64,000 nt of DNA from Halorubrum xinjiangense (GCF_900102375.1 NZ_FNBO01000002.1:62001-126000), one strand, 5' to 3'. Positions 35,630 to 47,843 are shown, counted from the stretch's first letter. Notes: generated by a model from the sequence alone, not told the origin. Numbers and translations: made by a program.

Positions 35630-36694
35630 TCAAACCGGTTCGACCTCGACGTCGAACAGCGACCGCCAGCGGTAGCGGCGCCCGCCCCAGACGAACGTCC
35701 GGCGGGCGAGCGCGTACGCCATCAGCGGCGGGGCGATCAGGACGCCGGGCGCCGCGAGCAGGAACGTCGCGCGCCGGATCCCGAACCGAGCGTACGCCGC
35801 CCCCGCCAGCGCCGTGACGAGAGACACCCCGGCGACCGGCGCGAGCAGACAGAGCGCGGCCATGACGACGCCGAAGGCGGCGTTGAACGCCGTCGCCCCC
35901 GGCGCGTGGTACCGGGTGATCGTCAGGAAGCGGACGAACCGCTCCAACGAGCCCCGGAGCGACCCGCCGGCCCGGACGTAGCGCGTCCGATCGACCGCCG
36001 AGACGTCGACGTGTTCGGTGAGCGTCCCGTCGTCGCTGACGGTGCGTCGGAGGTCCCGCAGGAACGCCGGCTCCCCGTCGCGGAGGTCGTCGCGCTCGAA
36101 GATCACGGCGCCGCCCCACGCGACGCCGGTCTCGAACACCGCGAGCGTCCCGCCGATCACGTACGCCGGCTCGAACAGGCGAGCGAGGGGGTCGCGCCCG
36201 ACGAACACCGGCACCTCCGTGGTCGGTCCTCGCCGGTCGTAGTCGGCGTCGAGCGTCGCCAGCCAGTCTGACGGGTGGTGAAAGTCGTCGTCCGTCCAGG
36301 CGATACGGTCGTTCGCGGCCGCCTCCATCCCGGCCGCGATCGCGTTCGCCTTCCCCGAACAGCCCTCGGGCTCGCCGGCGATCACGATCCGGGTGCGGGC
36401 CGGCAGGTCGCCGCGCCGATCCGCCACGGGGTCGTCCGGCGAGTCGCAGATCACGAGGAGTTCGTCGCCGTGGCGGTCGCGGTCACTGTCGGCGTCTTCG
36501 CGGTCGCGGTCACTGTCGCGGTCGCCGTCGTCGCGGTCGCCGTCGGCCTCACCGCCCTCATCGCCGCGGAACGCCTCTGGGCCGCGGAGCTGCGCCGCCA
36601 CCTCGTCGCAGGCGTCGGTCCAGCGGACGGTCGGCAACAGGACGGACACCGGCGTCGGACTCGTCGGCGGCGCGGTCGATTCCGAATCGGTCAC
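35630..36694 (-). CDS. Family 2 glycosyltransferase with C-terminal membrane segments
   Basis: A 354-residue protein. The GT-A domain starts with VSVLLPTVRW and has CSGKANAIAAGMEAA and the metal-binding region RIAWTDDDFHHPSDW, then YVIGGTLAVFET and a WGGAVIFERDDL loop. A low-complexity Asp/Arg insert (DRDDGDRDSDRD...) near 50-75 interrupts the first strands. Three hydrophobic segments at the C-terminus (about 268-345) anchor it. Start chosen at a GTG at 36694 with a TATA-like tttaaaca 26 nt upstream. Acceptor and sugar are unknown. Confidence 0.82.
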   Translation of the reverse strand: MTDSESTAPPTSPTPVSVLLPTVRWTDACDEVAAQLRGPEAFRGDEGGEADGDRDDGDRDSDRDREDADSDRDRHGDELLVICDSPDDPVADRRGDLPARTRIVIAGEPEGCSGKANAIAAGMEAAANDRIAWTDDDFHHPSDWLATLDADYDRRGPTTEVPVFVGRDPLARLFEPAYVIGGTLAVFETGVAWGGAVIFERDDLRDGEPAFLRDLRRTVSDDGTLTEHVDVSAVDRTRYVRAGGSLRGSLERFVRFLTITRYHAPGATAFNAAFGVVMAALCLLAPVAGVSLVTALAGAAYARFGIRRATFLLAAPGVLIAPPLMAYALARRTFVWGGRRYRWRSLFDVEVEPV

Positions 36695-36764
36695 GCCGCG
36701 CGCTTCGGGCGCTCGATGTTTAAATCGCGGCGTCGAGCGGCGGACGGCTCGCCGGCGCGGTCGG

Positions 36765-38345
36765 TCACCGCCCCGAACAGGAGCCCGTCCCGACCTCCTC
36801 GACTCGCGTCTCCCCGTCGTAGACGTCGACGCCGACCGCCGAGACGGTGACCGATTGGATCCGACCGTCTCCGGCGTCCCCGGCGTCTCCGGCGCCACCA
36901 CCGTCGGCGAACCCCGCAGCGCGGTCACAGAGGTGCGCGAGCAGCGGGTCGACGCGGGCCGGGTCGGGATCGTCCGCGAGCGGCGTGAGGAACTTCCGCC
37001 AGCGCGCGGTGGGGTACGCGCGGGCGTCGCCGGGCGGTCGATCGCGCGCGACGCGGTCACCGTACAGGGCGTCGATCCGCTCGCCGTCGGCGGTCGTCGC
37101 GGTCGCCAGCACGAGCGCGTCGGTCGAGGGCGGGTCCGGCGCAAACATGTCCCACCCACGCTCGGTCGGGTCCGACACCGACGCGACGGGGTCGGGCGCC
37201 TCGACGAGCCCGAGTACCATCCCGTTCCACGCCACGAGCGCGACGAGGAGGACCGCGGCGACGACCGGAATCGCGGCCGCGGCCCGCTCGCGGACGGCCG
37301 AGGCCGCCCCGCTGCCCTCGGTTCGGCTCGGGGGCGCGAACCGACGCTCCGCGAGCTCTCGGAGGCGGCCGGCCGCGGGAGCGACCACGCGCTCGACCCG
37401 GTCCCAGACGAACGGCGGGAAGAAGGGCACCAGCGCGGCCGCGGAGGTCACGGAGAAGACGCCGATCTGGAGCGTGAGGGCCATCGAGAGGTGCGCCGCG
37501 AGGAGCGTCCCCGCGAGCGCCGCGCGGACCCGGCCGGCGGCCGCGATCAGCAGCGGGGAGGCGAAAAGCAGCGCGAGCCAGCCGTACGTCGCCGCCGAGA
37601 GCAGCACCGACCACTCGGGGACGAGGCCCCCGAGCGGGCCGTGGAGATAGGTGAGCCGGAAGACGCGCTCGACGGCCTCGCCCGCGGGCCACGCGATCCC
37701 GCGGAGCTTCTCCACCGCGTTAGAGACGTACACCACCGCGACGAGGCTCAAGAGCAGCGCCGCGGCGGGGCCGGCGACGCGTCCGGAGGCGGGGCCGGCG
37801 ACGCGTCCGGCTTCCCTTTTGCCCGTCGCGTCCGCTGGACCGTCCCCGCGCCGGCGGACCGCGTCGACCGACCAGCGAGCGCCGAGCGGGCACAGGAGCC
37901 CGGAGCCAACCAGCTGGAGGAGGAGGGTGTCCCCGGCGTTGAGGACGAACGGGTTCCGCGCCTGGAGCGACGCGAGCAGGACCAGCGAGACCGCGGCCGC
38001 GACGCGGGTGCGGTAGCCGGCCGCGAGCGCGACGGCCGCGGCGCCCGCGACGAGGAACAGCAGCGCGACGGCCCACGGTTCGCCCGAGACGGTGTGGAGC
38101 GAGAGGCGGGCGCCGAGCGGGGACGCCTCGGCGAGCGTCGCCCGCGGGAGGGCGCCCGCGTCGGTGTAGAAGGCGGTGAGGTTCCGCGCGCGGAGCGCGA
38201 GGTCGGCGAGGAGGACGACGCCGAGCGCGACCCGGAACGCGGCGAGTGCGCGCGGGTCGACTCCGAGACGGCGGCTGAGCGCGGCGCGAACGCGGGAGGC
38301 GGGCCGCGCGCGGCCCGTCGCCTCCCCGGCGTCGGCGGTCGTCAC
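36765..38345 (-). CDS. HTTM-domain membrane protein (vitamin K-dependent carboxylase-like)
   Basis: A 526-residue multi-pass protein. The first transmembrane helices include LAAFRVALGVVLLADLALRARNL and the HTTM pattern of helices with charged residues (FVLNAGDTLLLQLVGSGLLCPLGARWSVDA, VVYVSNAVEKL, WSVLLSAATYGWLALLF). The last 180 residues are soluble and end near a Cys. HTTM proteins share a membrane fold with gamma-glutamyl carboxylase, but function in archaea is unknown. GTG start; a TATA-like acctattcc lies about 28 nt upstream. An in-frame duplication encodes the repeat GRVAGPA near residue 180. It precedes the glycosyltransferase gene on the same strand by 70 nt. Confidence 0.78.
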   Translation of the reverse strand: MTTADAGEATGRARPASRVRAALSRRLGVDPRALAAFRVALGVVLLADLALRARNLTAFYTDAGALPRATLAEASPLGARLSLHTVSGEPWAVALLFLVAGAAAVALAAGYRTRVAAAVSLVLLASLQARNPFVLNAGDTLLLQLVGSGLLCPLGARWSVDAVRRRGDGPADATGKREAGRVAGPASGRVAGPAAALLLSLVAVVYVSNAVEKLRGIAWPAGEAVERVFRLTYLHGPLGGLVPEWSVLLSAATYGWLALLFASPLLIAAAGRVRAALAGTLLAAHLSMALTLQIGVFSVTSAAALVPFFPPFVWDRVERVVAPAAGRLRELAERRFAPPSRTEGSGAASAVRERAAAAIPVVAAVLLVALVAWNGMVLGLVEAPDPVASVSDPTERGWDMFAPDPPSTDALVLATATTADGERIDALYGDRVARDRPPGDARAYPTARWRKFLTPLADDPDPARVDPLLAHLCDRAAGFADGGGAGDAGDAGDGRIQSVTVSAVGVDVYDGETRVEEVGTGSCSGR

Positions 38346-38467
38346 GATGCCCGCGGATCGCCCGGCGGCGGGAATAGGTCTTGCGGCGTCGCGGCGAGCG
38401 GCCGGTCGGTCCCAGCCGTCGCCGCCGGGTTCCGGGCGCTTATGTGGCCGCCGCGGATGGCCCCGGT

Positions 38468-39391
38468 ATGCGAGTTATCGTCCACGGCGGCGCGGGCGGC
38501 GCGCCCGACGACCCGGAGCCCAGACAGGCGGTCCTCGACGAGGCGGCCGCACGCGGTGCCGACGCCGCCTCGCCGCTCGACGCGGTCGAGTCCGCGGTCG
38601 GCGTCCTCGAATCGGACCCCCGGTTCAACGCGGGCGTCGGCGGCGCGGTCCAGTCGGACGGCGTCGTCCGCACCGACGCCGGCGTGATGACGTCGGACCG
38701 CGAGGTCGGCGCGGCCTGCTCGATGCCGGGCGTCGAGCACGCGGCGAGCGTCGCCCGCGTCGTCCACGCCGAGACGCCCCACATTTTCGTCTCGGGCGAG
38801 CACGCGGTCGACCTCGCCGACGAGTTCGGCGTCGACACCGGCGTCGACCTGCGTACCGACGAGAAACGGGAGCGCTACGAGACGGAGGACCCGCCGCGGG
38901 GCGGCCCGCGCGAGCACCTCGACTGGCTCGCGACGCGGTTCGGCTCGGGCGACGACCAGGCGGGCGAGGGATCGGAGGGGGAGCGCTCGGAGGGTGACGA
39001 CGGGAAACACGGCGCCCCCGACCACGACACGGTCGGCGCGGTCGCGACCGACGGCGAGTCGTTCGCGGCGGTGACCTCCACGGGCGGCCGGTCGTTCGCG
39101 CTCGCCGGGCGCGTCGGCGACGTGCCGCAGGTCGGCTCGGGGTTCTTCTGTACCGAGGCCGGCGGCGCGAGCGCGACGGGCGCCGGCGAGGACATCGCGC
39201 GCGTCATGCTCTCGCGGCGCGCCGTTGACTACCTCGACGACGGCCTCGACGCGCAGGCCGCGGCCGACCGCGCAATAGACGAGTTCGAGGCGATCACGGG
39301 ATCGGGCGCCGGCGTGATCGTCCTCGGCGACGAGGGCGCCGGGAGCGCGTTCAACACGGAAGGGATGCAGACGAGCGTGGCGGAAGAGTAG
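38468..39391 (+). CDS. Isoaspartyl peptidase / L-asparaginase (Ntn hydrolase)
   Basis: A 307-residue plant-type asparaginase. It starts MRVIVHGGAGG and has FNAGVGGAVQSDGVVRTDAGVMT. The nucleophile Thr is expected in HDTVGAVATDGESFAAVTSTGG; autocleavage just before it would split the protein into alpha and beta chains. A disordered acidic linker (GEGSEGERSEGDDG) precedes the cut site, as usual for this family. It removes isoaspartyl damage from peptides or hydrolyses asparagine. The ATG at 38468 has a TATA-like gcttatg 26-30 nt upstream. Confidence 0.92.
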   Translation: MRVIVHGGAGGAPDDPEPRQAVLDEAAARGADAASPLDAVESAVGVLESDPRFNAGVGGAVQSDGVVRTDAGVMTSDREVGAACSMPGVEHAASVARVVHAETPHIFVSGEHAVDLADEFGVDTGVDLRTDEKRERYETEDPPRGGPREHLDWLATRFGSGDDQAGEGSEGERSEGDDGKHGAPDHDTVGAVATDGESFAAVTSTGGRSFALAGRVGDVPQVGSGFFCTEAGGASATGAGEDIARVMLSRRAVDYLDDGLDAQAAADRAIDEFEAITGSGAGVIVLGDEGAGSAFNTEGMQTSVAEE

Positions 39392-39428
39392 TCGGTGAGA
39401 GGCGGTCGCCGAGCCGCTCGGTCCCCGC

Positions 39429-39842
39429 CTACCCCAACCGCTCGTCGAGAATGAGCCGCGTCTTCGTCGACTTGACCTCGTCCATCTCGCGGGCCTGCGT
39501 GATCAGTTCGTTGACCGCGCGCGTGTCGACCGCGTCGACGACGAGGACGATGTCTTCCTCGCCCGACACCTGCCAGACGAAGTCGACCTCCTCCCACTCC
39601 ACCATCCGCTGCCCGACCGCGTCGGTGTTGACGTTCATCTCCACCGAGATCTCGATCATCGCCTTCACGTTGCCGGTGCGGGTCGTGACCGTGAACCGCT
39701 CGATCACGCCCTCGTCGGTCATGCGGTCGACGCGGTTGCGCACGGTCCCCTCGGAGGTCCCCACCCGGTCCGCGATCTCCGTGTACGGGGTCCGCGCGTC
39801 CCGTCGCAGGATCGAGAGGATCCGTCGGTCGAGGTCGTCCAT
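39429..39842 (-). CDS. Lrp/AsnC-family transcription regulator
   Basis: A 137-residue regulator: an N-terminal helix-turn-helix (MDDLDRRILSILRRDARTPYTEIADRVGTSEGTVRNRVDRM) and a C-terminal RAM ligand-binding domain (VKAMIEISVEMN, VDFVWQVSGEEDIVLVVDAVD). Such proteins sense amino acids as octamers. It is transcribed divergently from carA; the intergenic inverted repeat at 39873-39889 overlaps its own promoter region, so it likely autoregulates and controls carA. Confidence 0.93.
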   Translation of the reverse strand: MDDLDRRILSILRRDARTPYTEIADRVGTSEGTVRNRVDRMTDEGVIERFTVTTRTGNVKAMIEISVEMNVNTDAVGQRMVEWEEVDFVWQVSGEEDIVLVVDAVDTRAVNELITQAREMDEVKSTKTRLILDERLG

Positions 39843-39872
39843 ACCGATCCGTCTCGGTCCCCCGCCTTACCC

Positions 39873-39889
39873 GTTACGAATATCGTAAC
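39873..39889. promoter_or_regulatory. Inverted repeat, candidate Lrp operator between lrp and carA
   Basis: The sequence gttacga-ata-tcgtaac has two perfect 7-nt arms around three bases. It is 31-47 nt upstream of the lrp ATG, covering its BRE/TATA position, and 18 nt upstream of the carA TATA box. That location suits control of both genes. Confidence 0.55.
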
Positions 39890-39906
39890 GAACCTTCGAA
39901 CGACGC

Positions 39907-39914
39907 ATTTATAT
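39907..39914 (+). promoter_or_regulatory. TATA box of carA
   Basis: The sequence atttatat lies 25-32 nt before the ATG at 39939, and this spacing makes that ATG preferable to the in-frame one at 39921. Confidence 0.65.
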
Positions 39915-39938
39915 CTCTTTGTGCGTACGTTTCTCGTA

Positions 39939-41000
39939 ATGTCGGACGCCTACATCGCGCTGGCCGACGGACGCGTGCTCGAAGCGCGCGCTCGTGCGCC
40001 GGGGCGGACCCGCGGCGAACTGGTGTTCACGACCGCGTACACCGGCTACGAGGAGTCGCTCACCGACCCCTCCTACGCCGAACAGATCCTCACCTTCTCG
40101 TACCCCCTCATCGGGAACTACGGCGTCCGAACCGAGCGGTTCGAGTCCGAGTCGGTCCAGCCCCGCGCGGCGGTCGCCCGCGAGCTGACCGACGACGTCG
40201 CCGACTGGCTCGCCGGGGAGGACGTGCCGGCCGTCGACCACATCGACACCCGTGAGATCGTCACCACCGTCCGCGAAGAGGGCGCGATGGCCTGCGGGAT
40301 CGCGGCCGGCCCGGACGCGACGCCCGAGGACGCGGTCGCGGAGATGGAGGCGTGTAAGCCGATGAGCGACCACGTCGACATCGGCGCGCAGGTCTCGGTC
40401 GCGGAGCCGACCGTCCACGAGGGCGGCGGCGATGTCGACGTGGCCCTGCTCGACTGCGGCGCGAAGGGCTCGATCATCTCCTCGCTCACCGAGCGCGACG
40501 CGGACGTCCACGTCCTCCCGTACGACGCGACTCCCGAGCACGTGGCCGCCGTCGAGCCAGACGTGCTCTTCGTCTCGAACGGCCCGGGCGACCCGGAGAA
40601 CTTCGTCGCCGCGCAAGCGGTCGTCGACGAGTTCGCGGGCGACCTGCCGCTGGCCGGCATCTGCCTCGGCCAGCAGGTGATCACGAGCGCGCTCGGCGGC
40701 TCGACCGAGAAGATGGCGTTCGGCCACCGCGGCGTCAACCAGCCGGTGAAGGACCTCCGCACCGACAAGGTCGTGATGACCACCCAGAACCACGGCTACA
40801 CGGTCGCCGACACCGGCCCGCTCGAGGTGACGCAGGTGAACGTCAACGACGACACCGTCGAGGGGCTCGACAGCGAGGAGCTGGACGTCATCACCCGCCA
40901 GTACCACCCCGAGGCGAACCCCGGCCCGCACGACTCGCTCGGCTTCTTCGACGAGGTGCTCGACCTGGCGACCTCGTCGCGCCGCCTCGCGGCCGACTGA
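39939..41000 (+). CDS. carA: Carbamoyl-phosphate synthase small subunit
   Basis: A 353-residue glutamine amidotransferase subunit that supplies ammonia to CarB for carbamoyl phosphate, used for arginine and pyrimidines. The N-terminal CPSase domain is followed by a class I GATase with nucleophile Cys242 in AGICLGQQV and the His/Glu pair in YHPEANPGP near 325. The ATG at 39939 was chosen from the TATA position. No carB follows; the next gene is surE, so the large subunit is elsewhere. Divergent lrp and the shared operator suggest amino-acid control. Confidence 0.95.
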   Translation: MSDAYIALADGRVLEARARAPGRTRGELVFTTAYTGYEESLTDPSYAEQILTFSYPLIGNYGVRTERFESESVQPRAAVARELTDDVADWLAGEDVPAVDHIDTREIVTTVREEGAMACGIAAGPDATPEDAVAEMEACKPMSDHVDIGAQVSVAEPTVHEGGGDVDVALLDCGAKGSIISSLTERDADVHVLPYDATPEHVAAVEPDVLFVSNGPGDPENFVAAQAVVDEFAGDLPLAGICLGQQVITSALGGSTEKMAFGHRGVNQPVKDLRTDKVVMTTQNHGYTVADTGPLEVTQVNVNDDTVEGLDSEELDVITRQYHPEANPGPHDSLGFFDEVLDLATSSRRLAAD

Positions 41001-41176
41001 CCGTTCGACTCATCGCGTTCCCGTTTTCCGCCGCTCCGGCGCCCTCCGACTGACCACACGGAGTACCACCCGGCCGACGCCCGCGACGTTCCTCCCCGAT
41101 CCCGCTCGAGTCGCTCACCCTCCGCTCTTCGACCCGGACCGGCGACGTTTTCTCTCGCCGGCTCGCAGGGTGTCGC

Positions 41177-42073
41177 ATGCCAACCGAGATCCTGCTCACC
41201 AACGACGACGGGATCGACGCCGTCGGGCTCCGGGCGCTCGCGGACGCGCTCTCGCGCGACCACGACGTGACGGTCGTCGCGCCCGCGAGTAACCAGTCCG
41301 GCGTCGGCGGCGCGCGCTCGTGGTGGGAGACGACGGTCGACTACACCGAGACGGACCGCGGCTACGCGGTCGAAGGCACCCCCGCGGACTGCGTCGCGGT
41401 CGCGGAGGTGGCGCTCGGGCTCGACCCCGACGTCGTCGTCTCCGGCTGTAACCACGGGCCGAACATCGGTGCGCACATCCTCGGGCAGTCCGGCACCGTC
41501 GGCGCCGCGATGGAGGCTTCCTTCCTCGGCACGCCCGCGATCGCCGTCTCGCTGTACGACCGCGGGAACCTCCCCGTGCCGCCGACGCTGGACAACGGCG
41601 ACTTCGCGGTCGCCGGCGAGGTCGTCGCCGACCTGCTCGCTCGCGCCGACCTCGGTGACGGCGAGCGAGACGCGGACGGCTCGCCCCTCCCGTTCGGCGC
41701 CGACGTGTTGAACGTCAACGTGCCGGCCGCGGACGACGAGGCGGCGGCGAACCCGACCTACCGGCTGACCGAGCCCGCGCGCGGCTTCGATGTGATCGAG
41801 TTCCGCCCGGGCGAGGAGGGGCCGGACGAGGAGAACGCCCCTGAGGGCTGGGAGTTCGGCGAGCGCCGGGGCGAGATGGGGATGGAGCTGCGCGACCGCT
41901 TCTGGCGGGAGTTCCTGCGCGGCAACGTTCCGGACGACCCCGGCTCGGACCGCCGCGCGGCCGTCGAGGGCGAGGTGAGCATCTCGCCGCTGTCGAGTTC
42001 CCGGTCCGTCGCGGGCGAGCAGGCCGGCGACCTCGTCGAGCCGGTTCGGGGCGCCCAGACGGGCGCCGATTAG
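41177..42073 (+). CDS. surE: 5-prime/3-prime-nucleotidase SurE
   Basis: A 298-residue metal-dependent phosphatase that dephosphorylates nucleoside monophosphates. The N-terminal metal site is LLTNDDGIDAVG (Asp10, Asp11), followed by VVAPASNQSGVG, VEGTPADCV and VVVSGCNHGPNIG, in canonical order. It is longer than bacterial SurE (about 250) owing to an acidic C-terminal region. It starts 176 nt after carA; the linkage between nucleotide synthesis and recycling is suggestive only. Confidence 0.93.
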   Translation: MPTEILLTNDDGIDAVGLRALADALSRDHDVTVVAPASNQSGVGGARSWWETTVDYTETDRGYAVEGTPADCVAVAEVALGLDPDVVVSGCNHGPNIGAHILGQSGTVGAAMEASFLGTPAIAVSLYDRGNLPVPPTLDNGDFAVAGEVVADLLARADLGDGERDADGSPLPFGADVLNVNVPAADDEAAANPTYRLTEPARGFDVIEFRPGEEGPDEENAPEGWEFGERRGEMGMELRDRFWREFLRGNVPDDPGSDRRAAVEGEVSISPLSSSRSVAGEQAGDLVEPVRGAQTGAD

Positions 42074-42155
42074 CGGGGCGTCGCGCCGCCGGCAGCGGGA
42101 GGGCGAACGACGGTCGATATCAGCGCCGGCGTGACGATGCGAACGCCGGTCGATC

Positions 42156-42395
42156 TCAGCGCGGGCGCCGGCGCCGAGGGCCGCTGCCGGCGAACTCCGC
42201 CGCGAGACGGCCGAGGTACCACACGACCACGAGGCCGAGACCGAGCCCGGCCCCGGCCGCGGCCAGGAGCTGGACCGGCGTCGGGTCCAACTGGAGGGCG
42301 ATAAGCGGCGGCGTGGCCGTGACGATCGCGAGCAGCACGAGCTTGATCTTCCGGTTTCCGGCCTCTCGCTCCGCCTCGGAGATAGGTCCTACCAC
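42156..42395 (-). CDS. Small two-helix membrane protein
   Basis: A 79-residue protein starting at a GTG with a ggag Shine-Dalgarno-like sequence about 9 nt upstream. Two hydrophobic segments (about 18-36 and 43-66) are separated by a short loop (QLDPTPVQ), and the C-terminus is Arg-rich (PRRRRPR), unusual in this acidic proteome. No family is recognised. Because the coding signal is weak, treat as probable. Confidence 0.5.
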   Translation of the reverse strand: MVGPISEAEREAGNRKIKLVLLAIVTATPPLIALQLDPTPVQLLAAAGAGLGLGLVVVWYLGRLAAEFAGSGPRRRRPR

Positions 42396-42609
42396 CGTGA
42401 TCTCCCCCGCGTTCCGACGACTACCGGCGCGATGCTCATGCCTCGACCACGGTCCCGGCGACTATCAAGGCGACGAACCGAACCGGTTCGTCCGGCGTCG
42501 AGGGCCGGCGCGAGACGATCACCACCGCCCGGCGAGGGTCGGCGCAAGACGAACACCGCCGCGCGGCGACCGATCGCGCCACTGGGTCCCCCGCGCTAAA
42601 AAGGGTCTC

Positions 42610-42652
42610 GACCGTTTACGCCGGTAGCGGGCCCGTACCGCCGTGAACGGTC
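42610..42652. repeat. Long imperfect inverted repeat
   Basis: The arms gaccgtttacgccggta and taccgccgtgaacggtc pair over 17 positions with one mismatch and one G-T pair, enclosing the loop gcgggcccg. It sits just before a TATA-like box. It could be a terminator-like hairpin or an operator. Confidence 0.6.
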
Positions 42653-42738
42653 TGGGTCGTTTAAGCCCGTCCGACCGCTCGTGTCGAGTGCCCCTACCCG
42701 CCGTCCCGGCGCGACGGACGTCGCGGCGGTCGCCGCCC

Positions 42739-42820
42739 GAGCCGCTCGTGCTGCCCGTCCCGCTCGCGTCGTCCGAGCCGCTCGTGCTGCCCGTCCCGCT
42801 CGCGTCGCCCGAGCCGCTCC
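42739..42820. repeat. 36-nt tandem repeat, 2.3 copies
   Basis: Units begin with gagccgctcgtgctgcccg at 42739 and 42775, with a partial third at 42811; the two full units differ by one base. On the plus strand it would encode a Leu/Pro-rich 12-residue repeat and on the minus strand a Gly/Ser/Thr linker-like repeat. Confidence 0.8.
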
Positions 42821-42881
42821 GGGACCCGCCCCTCCCCGCCGTTTCGCGGCGTTTTTGACCCGACCCCGACAAGCCACGCCC

Positions 42882-45503
<2,622 letters not shown>

Positions 45504-45521
<18 letters not shown>

Positions 45522-47843
45522 CTCCCGCTCCTTGCGCGCGAAGTCGGTTCCGTACCGCTCGACGACGGGGACGAAGGCGTCGCCGAGCGCGCGCATACAC
45601 GCGCTCGGCGAGACGAAGTCGAGTTCCTCGGCGACCTTCTCCCACGGCCGGCCCTGAAGCACCTTCCGCACGAGCAGGCGCTCCTCGCGGTCATCGAGGC
45701 CGACGCCGTCGCCGCCGCTCCCCTCGATCAGCGTTGCGAGCGCGAGGTCGCGGAACGCCCCGGGCGCCGTGTCGTACATCCCCGGGCCGACCGACGCGCC
45801 GACGACCGAGCGCCACTCGGTGTCAGTGAGGTCTATCGGGACCGGCGCGGGACACGCGCGGAGCGCGCCGCGGACCACGTCCGGGTCGACGTCGCGGTGC
45901 GCGTCCGAGAGCCCGTCGCGCTCGCGGTCCCGGAAGGCGACCGCGTGGCGGTCCAGCAAGTCGCGCCCGGCCTTGGTCTCCGGGCGGAGCATGACTGCGG
46001 AGTACTCTCCCGAGGCGTCGTTGCGGCTCGTCGAGAGGTGAACGGTCCGGTAGCCCGCCCGGCGCCAGAAGCGGAGCAGCCGCGGCGTCGCGCCGTAGCC
46101 GACCGAGAAGTAGTCGACTCCCTCGCCGAACTCCGCGTGGACCTCGTCGAGCAGCCGCGAGCCGAACTCCGCGTCCCGGAGCGCGTGGTGGGTCGCGATC
46201 CGGACCGTCCGCAGGCCGCGCGGCGCGGCGGCCGCCTCGTCGCGAAGCTGGCTCGTGAGCACGTCCGGCACCATGTTGCCGCGGACGCGCTCGCCCTCGT
46301 ACATCCCCCGCCGCGTCTCGGCGTCGAGCCCGCCCTCACGCGCGAGCAGCGCGACCGCGACGACCCGGCCGTTCGCGACGAGCGCCCGCGCGACGAGGTT
46401 CGGCGCGTCGAGCAGCCGCGCGAGGTCGTTCGGCTCGGTCCGGTAGTGGGCGGCGACGAGCAGCCCGAACGCCTCGCCGAGCAGCGTCTCGTCCGCAAGC
46501 AGGTCGTCCGGGTCGAGCGCGCGATAGGCCGCGTCGTCGACCGCGGCGTCGCCGACCGCCTCGTCGACCGCGGGCCGGGCGTCCAAGAGGAGCGCGCGCG
46601 ACGCCCACGCCTCAACCGGGTCGTTCCGCGCGTATCGGATCGGCTCGTCGAGCCGCACGTCGCGGACCGCGAACCGCGAGGCGAGCAGCCGCTCGCGGAA
46701 CCGGACGGCGAACCCGCGCCCCGCCCCCTCGTAGCCGTGGACCGTCGTGCAGAACGCGACCGCGGGCGCGTCGAGGAACCCCTCCAGCAGCCGCACCGGG
46801 AGCGCCGCCGCCTCGTCGACGATCGCCGCGTCCGCCTCGCCCGCTTCTGCCGCGGCGGCCGCGGGCGGCAGGAACCGGACGCGACCGCCGGCCGGCGTTC
46901 GAAGATCGCGCTCGTCCGCGTCGCTGGCGGGGTCGCCCTCGCCGTCCCCGTCTCTCTCGCTCCCGATCAGCTCCCGGGCCCGCGCGAACACCTCCGCGGC
47001 GTTCCGGAACGCGGGCGCGGTGACGAGCACGTCGCGGCCCGCCAGCGCGAGCGCGCCCGCCGCCAGCCCGGCCGCGCTCGACTTCCCGCGCCCCCGATCC
47101 GACTCGACGACGACGGCGGCGCCGGGCTCGGCCAGTGCCTCGAACGCGCGCAGCGCCCGCGCCTGGTCGGCCGTGCGGCAGGCGCCGTACGCGGCCGCGG
47201 GGAACGTCGCCCCTGGCGGCGCGCTCCGGGAATCGGCGGCGTCGACCGCGGCGTCGCCGACCGCCTCGTCGACCGCGTCGCCGGCGTCGACCGCCTCGTC
47301 GCGCTCGTCACGCTGTCCCCCGGTGAGTCCGTCGCGCTCCAAGCCGTCGGCGGCCGGCTCGTCGCCGAGCGCGACGACCGCGATTCCGGGGTGTCCGCGG
47401 AGCGTCGCGACGAGGCGCTCGCGGAACCGCCCGGTCACGTCGTCGATGCCGAAGGGAGGCACCGCGAGCGAGTCGTCGAACCGGTCGCGGATCGCCGGCC
47501 AGTCGTCGAGCGCGGGCGTCAGGAGGATCAGGAGCCCGCCGCCGTCGACGGCGCCGACCGCGCGGCCGAGCGCGTTCGGGACGAACCGCTCGTGGCAGTC
47601 CAAGACGACCGCCTCCCGGGTGCGACCGAGGAGTTCGTCGGCGTTTCGCGGGCGGCACTCCTCGAACCGGAACCCCCCGCGCGTCGAGACGATGGAGACG
47701 TCCCCGTCGTCGACTCCGAGCGACTCGACCGCGTCGTAGGCGGCGTCGATCGCGCGGTTGCGGTCGCCCGCGAGCACGAGGACGCGCCGCTCGTTCGCCC
47801 GCTCGGCCTCTGCGCGCAGGTCGCGCGCGACTCCCGCGATCAT
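45504..47843 (-). CDS. tmcA: tRNA(Met) cytidine acetyltransferase TmcA
   Basis: A 779-residue enzyme that acetylates cytidine in tRNA using acetyl-CoA and ATP; archaeal members can act on many RNA sites. It has an N-terminal DUF1726 domain, a RecD-like helicase domain with Walker A ESDRGRGKSSAAG near 255 and Walker B AAIVDEAAALP near 335, a GNAT domain (LRTVRIATHHALRDAEFGSRLLDEV, near 560) and a C-terminal tRNA-binding region. Acidic linkers are present near 185-210. It converges on the ferredoxin gene across copy R3, and its final codons (FISS) overlap a TATA motif of that element. Confidence 0.95.

Larger units (their letters stand above)
42396..42881. other. Repeat-rich intergenic region upstream of gltX
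   Basis: About 486 nt with several repeats and no sure gene: a 34-nt imperfect tandem pair near 42500-42567, a 43-nt near-perfect inverted repeat (42610-42652) and a 36-nt tandem repeat (42739-42820). A TATA-like gtttaagc at 42659-42666 could start a transcript near 42690, where a GTG opens a 56-codon frame rich in Pro and Leu (EPLVLPVPLAS repeated). I do not annotate that frame as a gene because its composition is not haloarchaeal. gltX has its own TATA-like gtttttg at about 42851. Confidence 0.5.

Noticed and set aside
36460-36560. Tandem-like cggtcgcggtcactgtcg sequence near the glycosyltransferase as an intergenic repeat or origin.
   Set aside because: It is inside the coding region and encodes an Asp/Arg low-complexity insert, so no separate element is needed.
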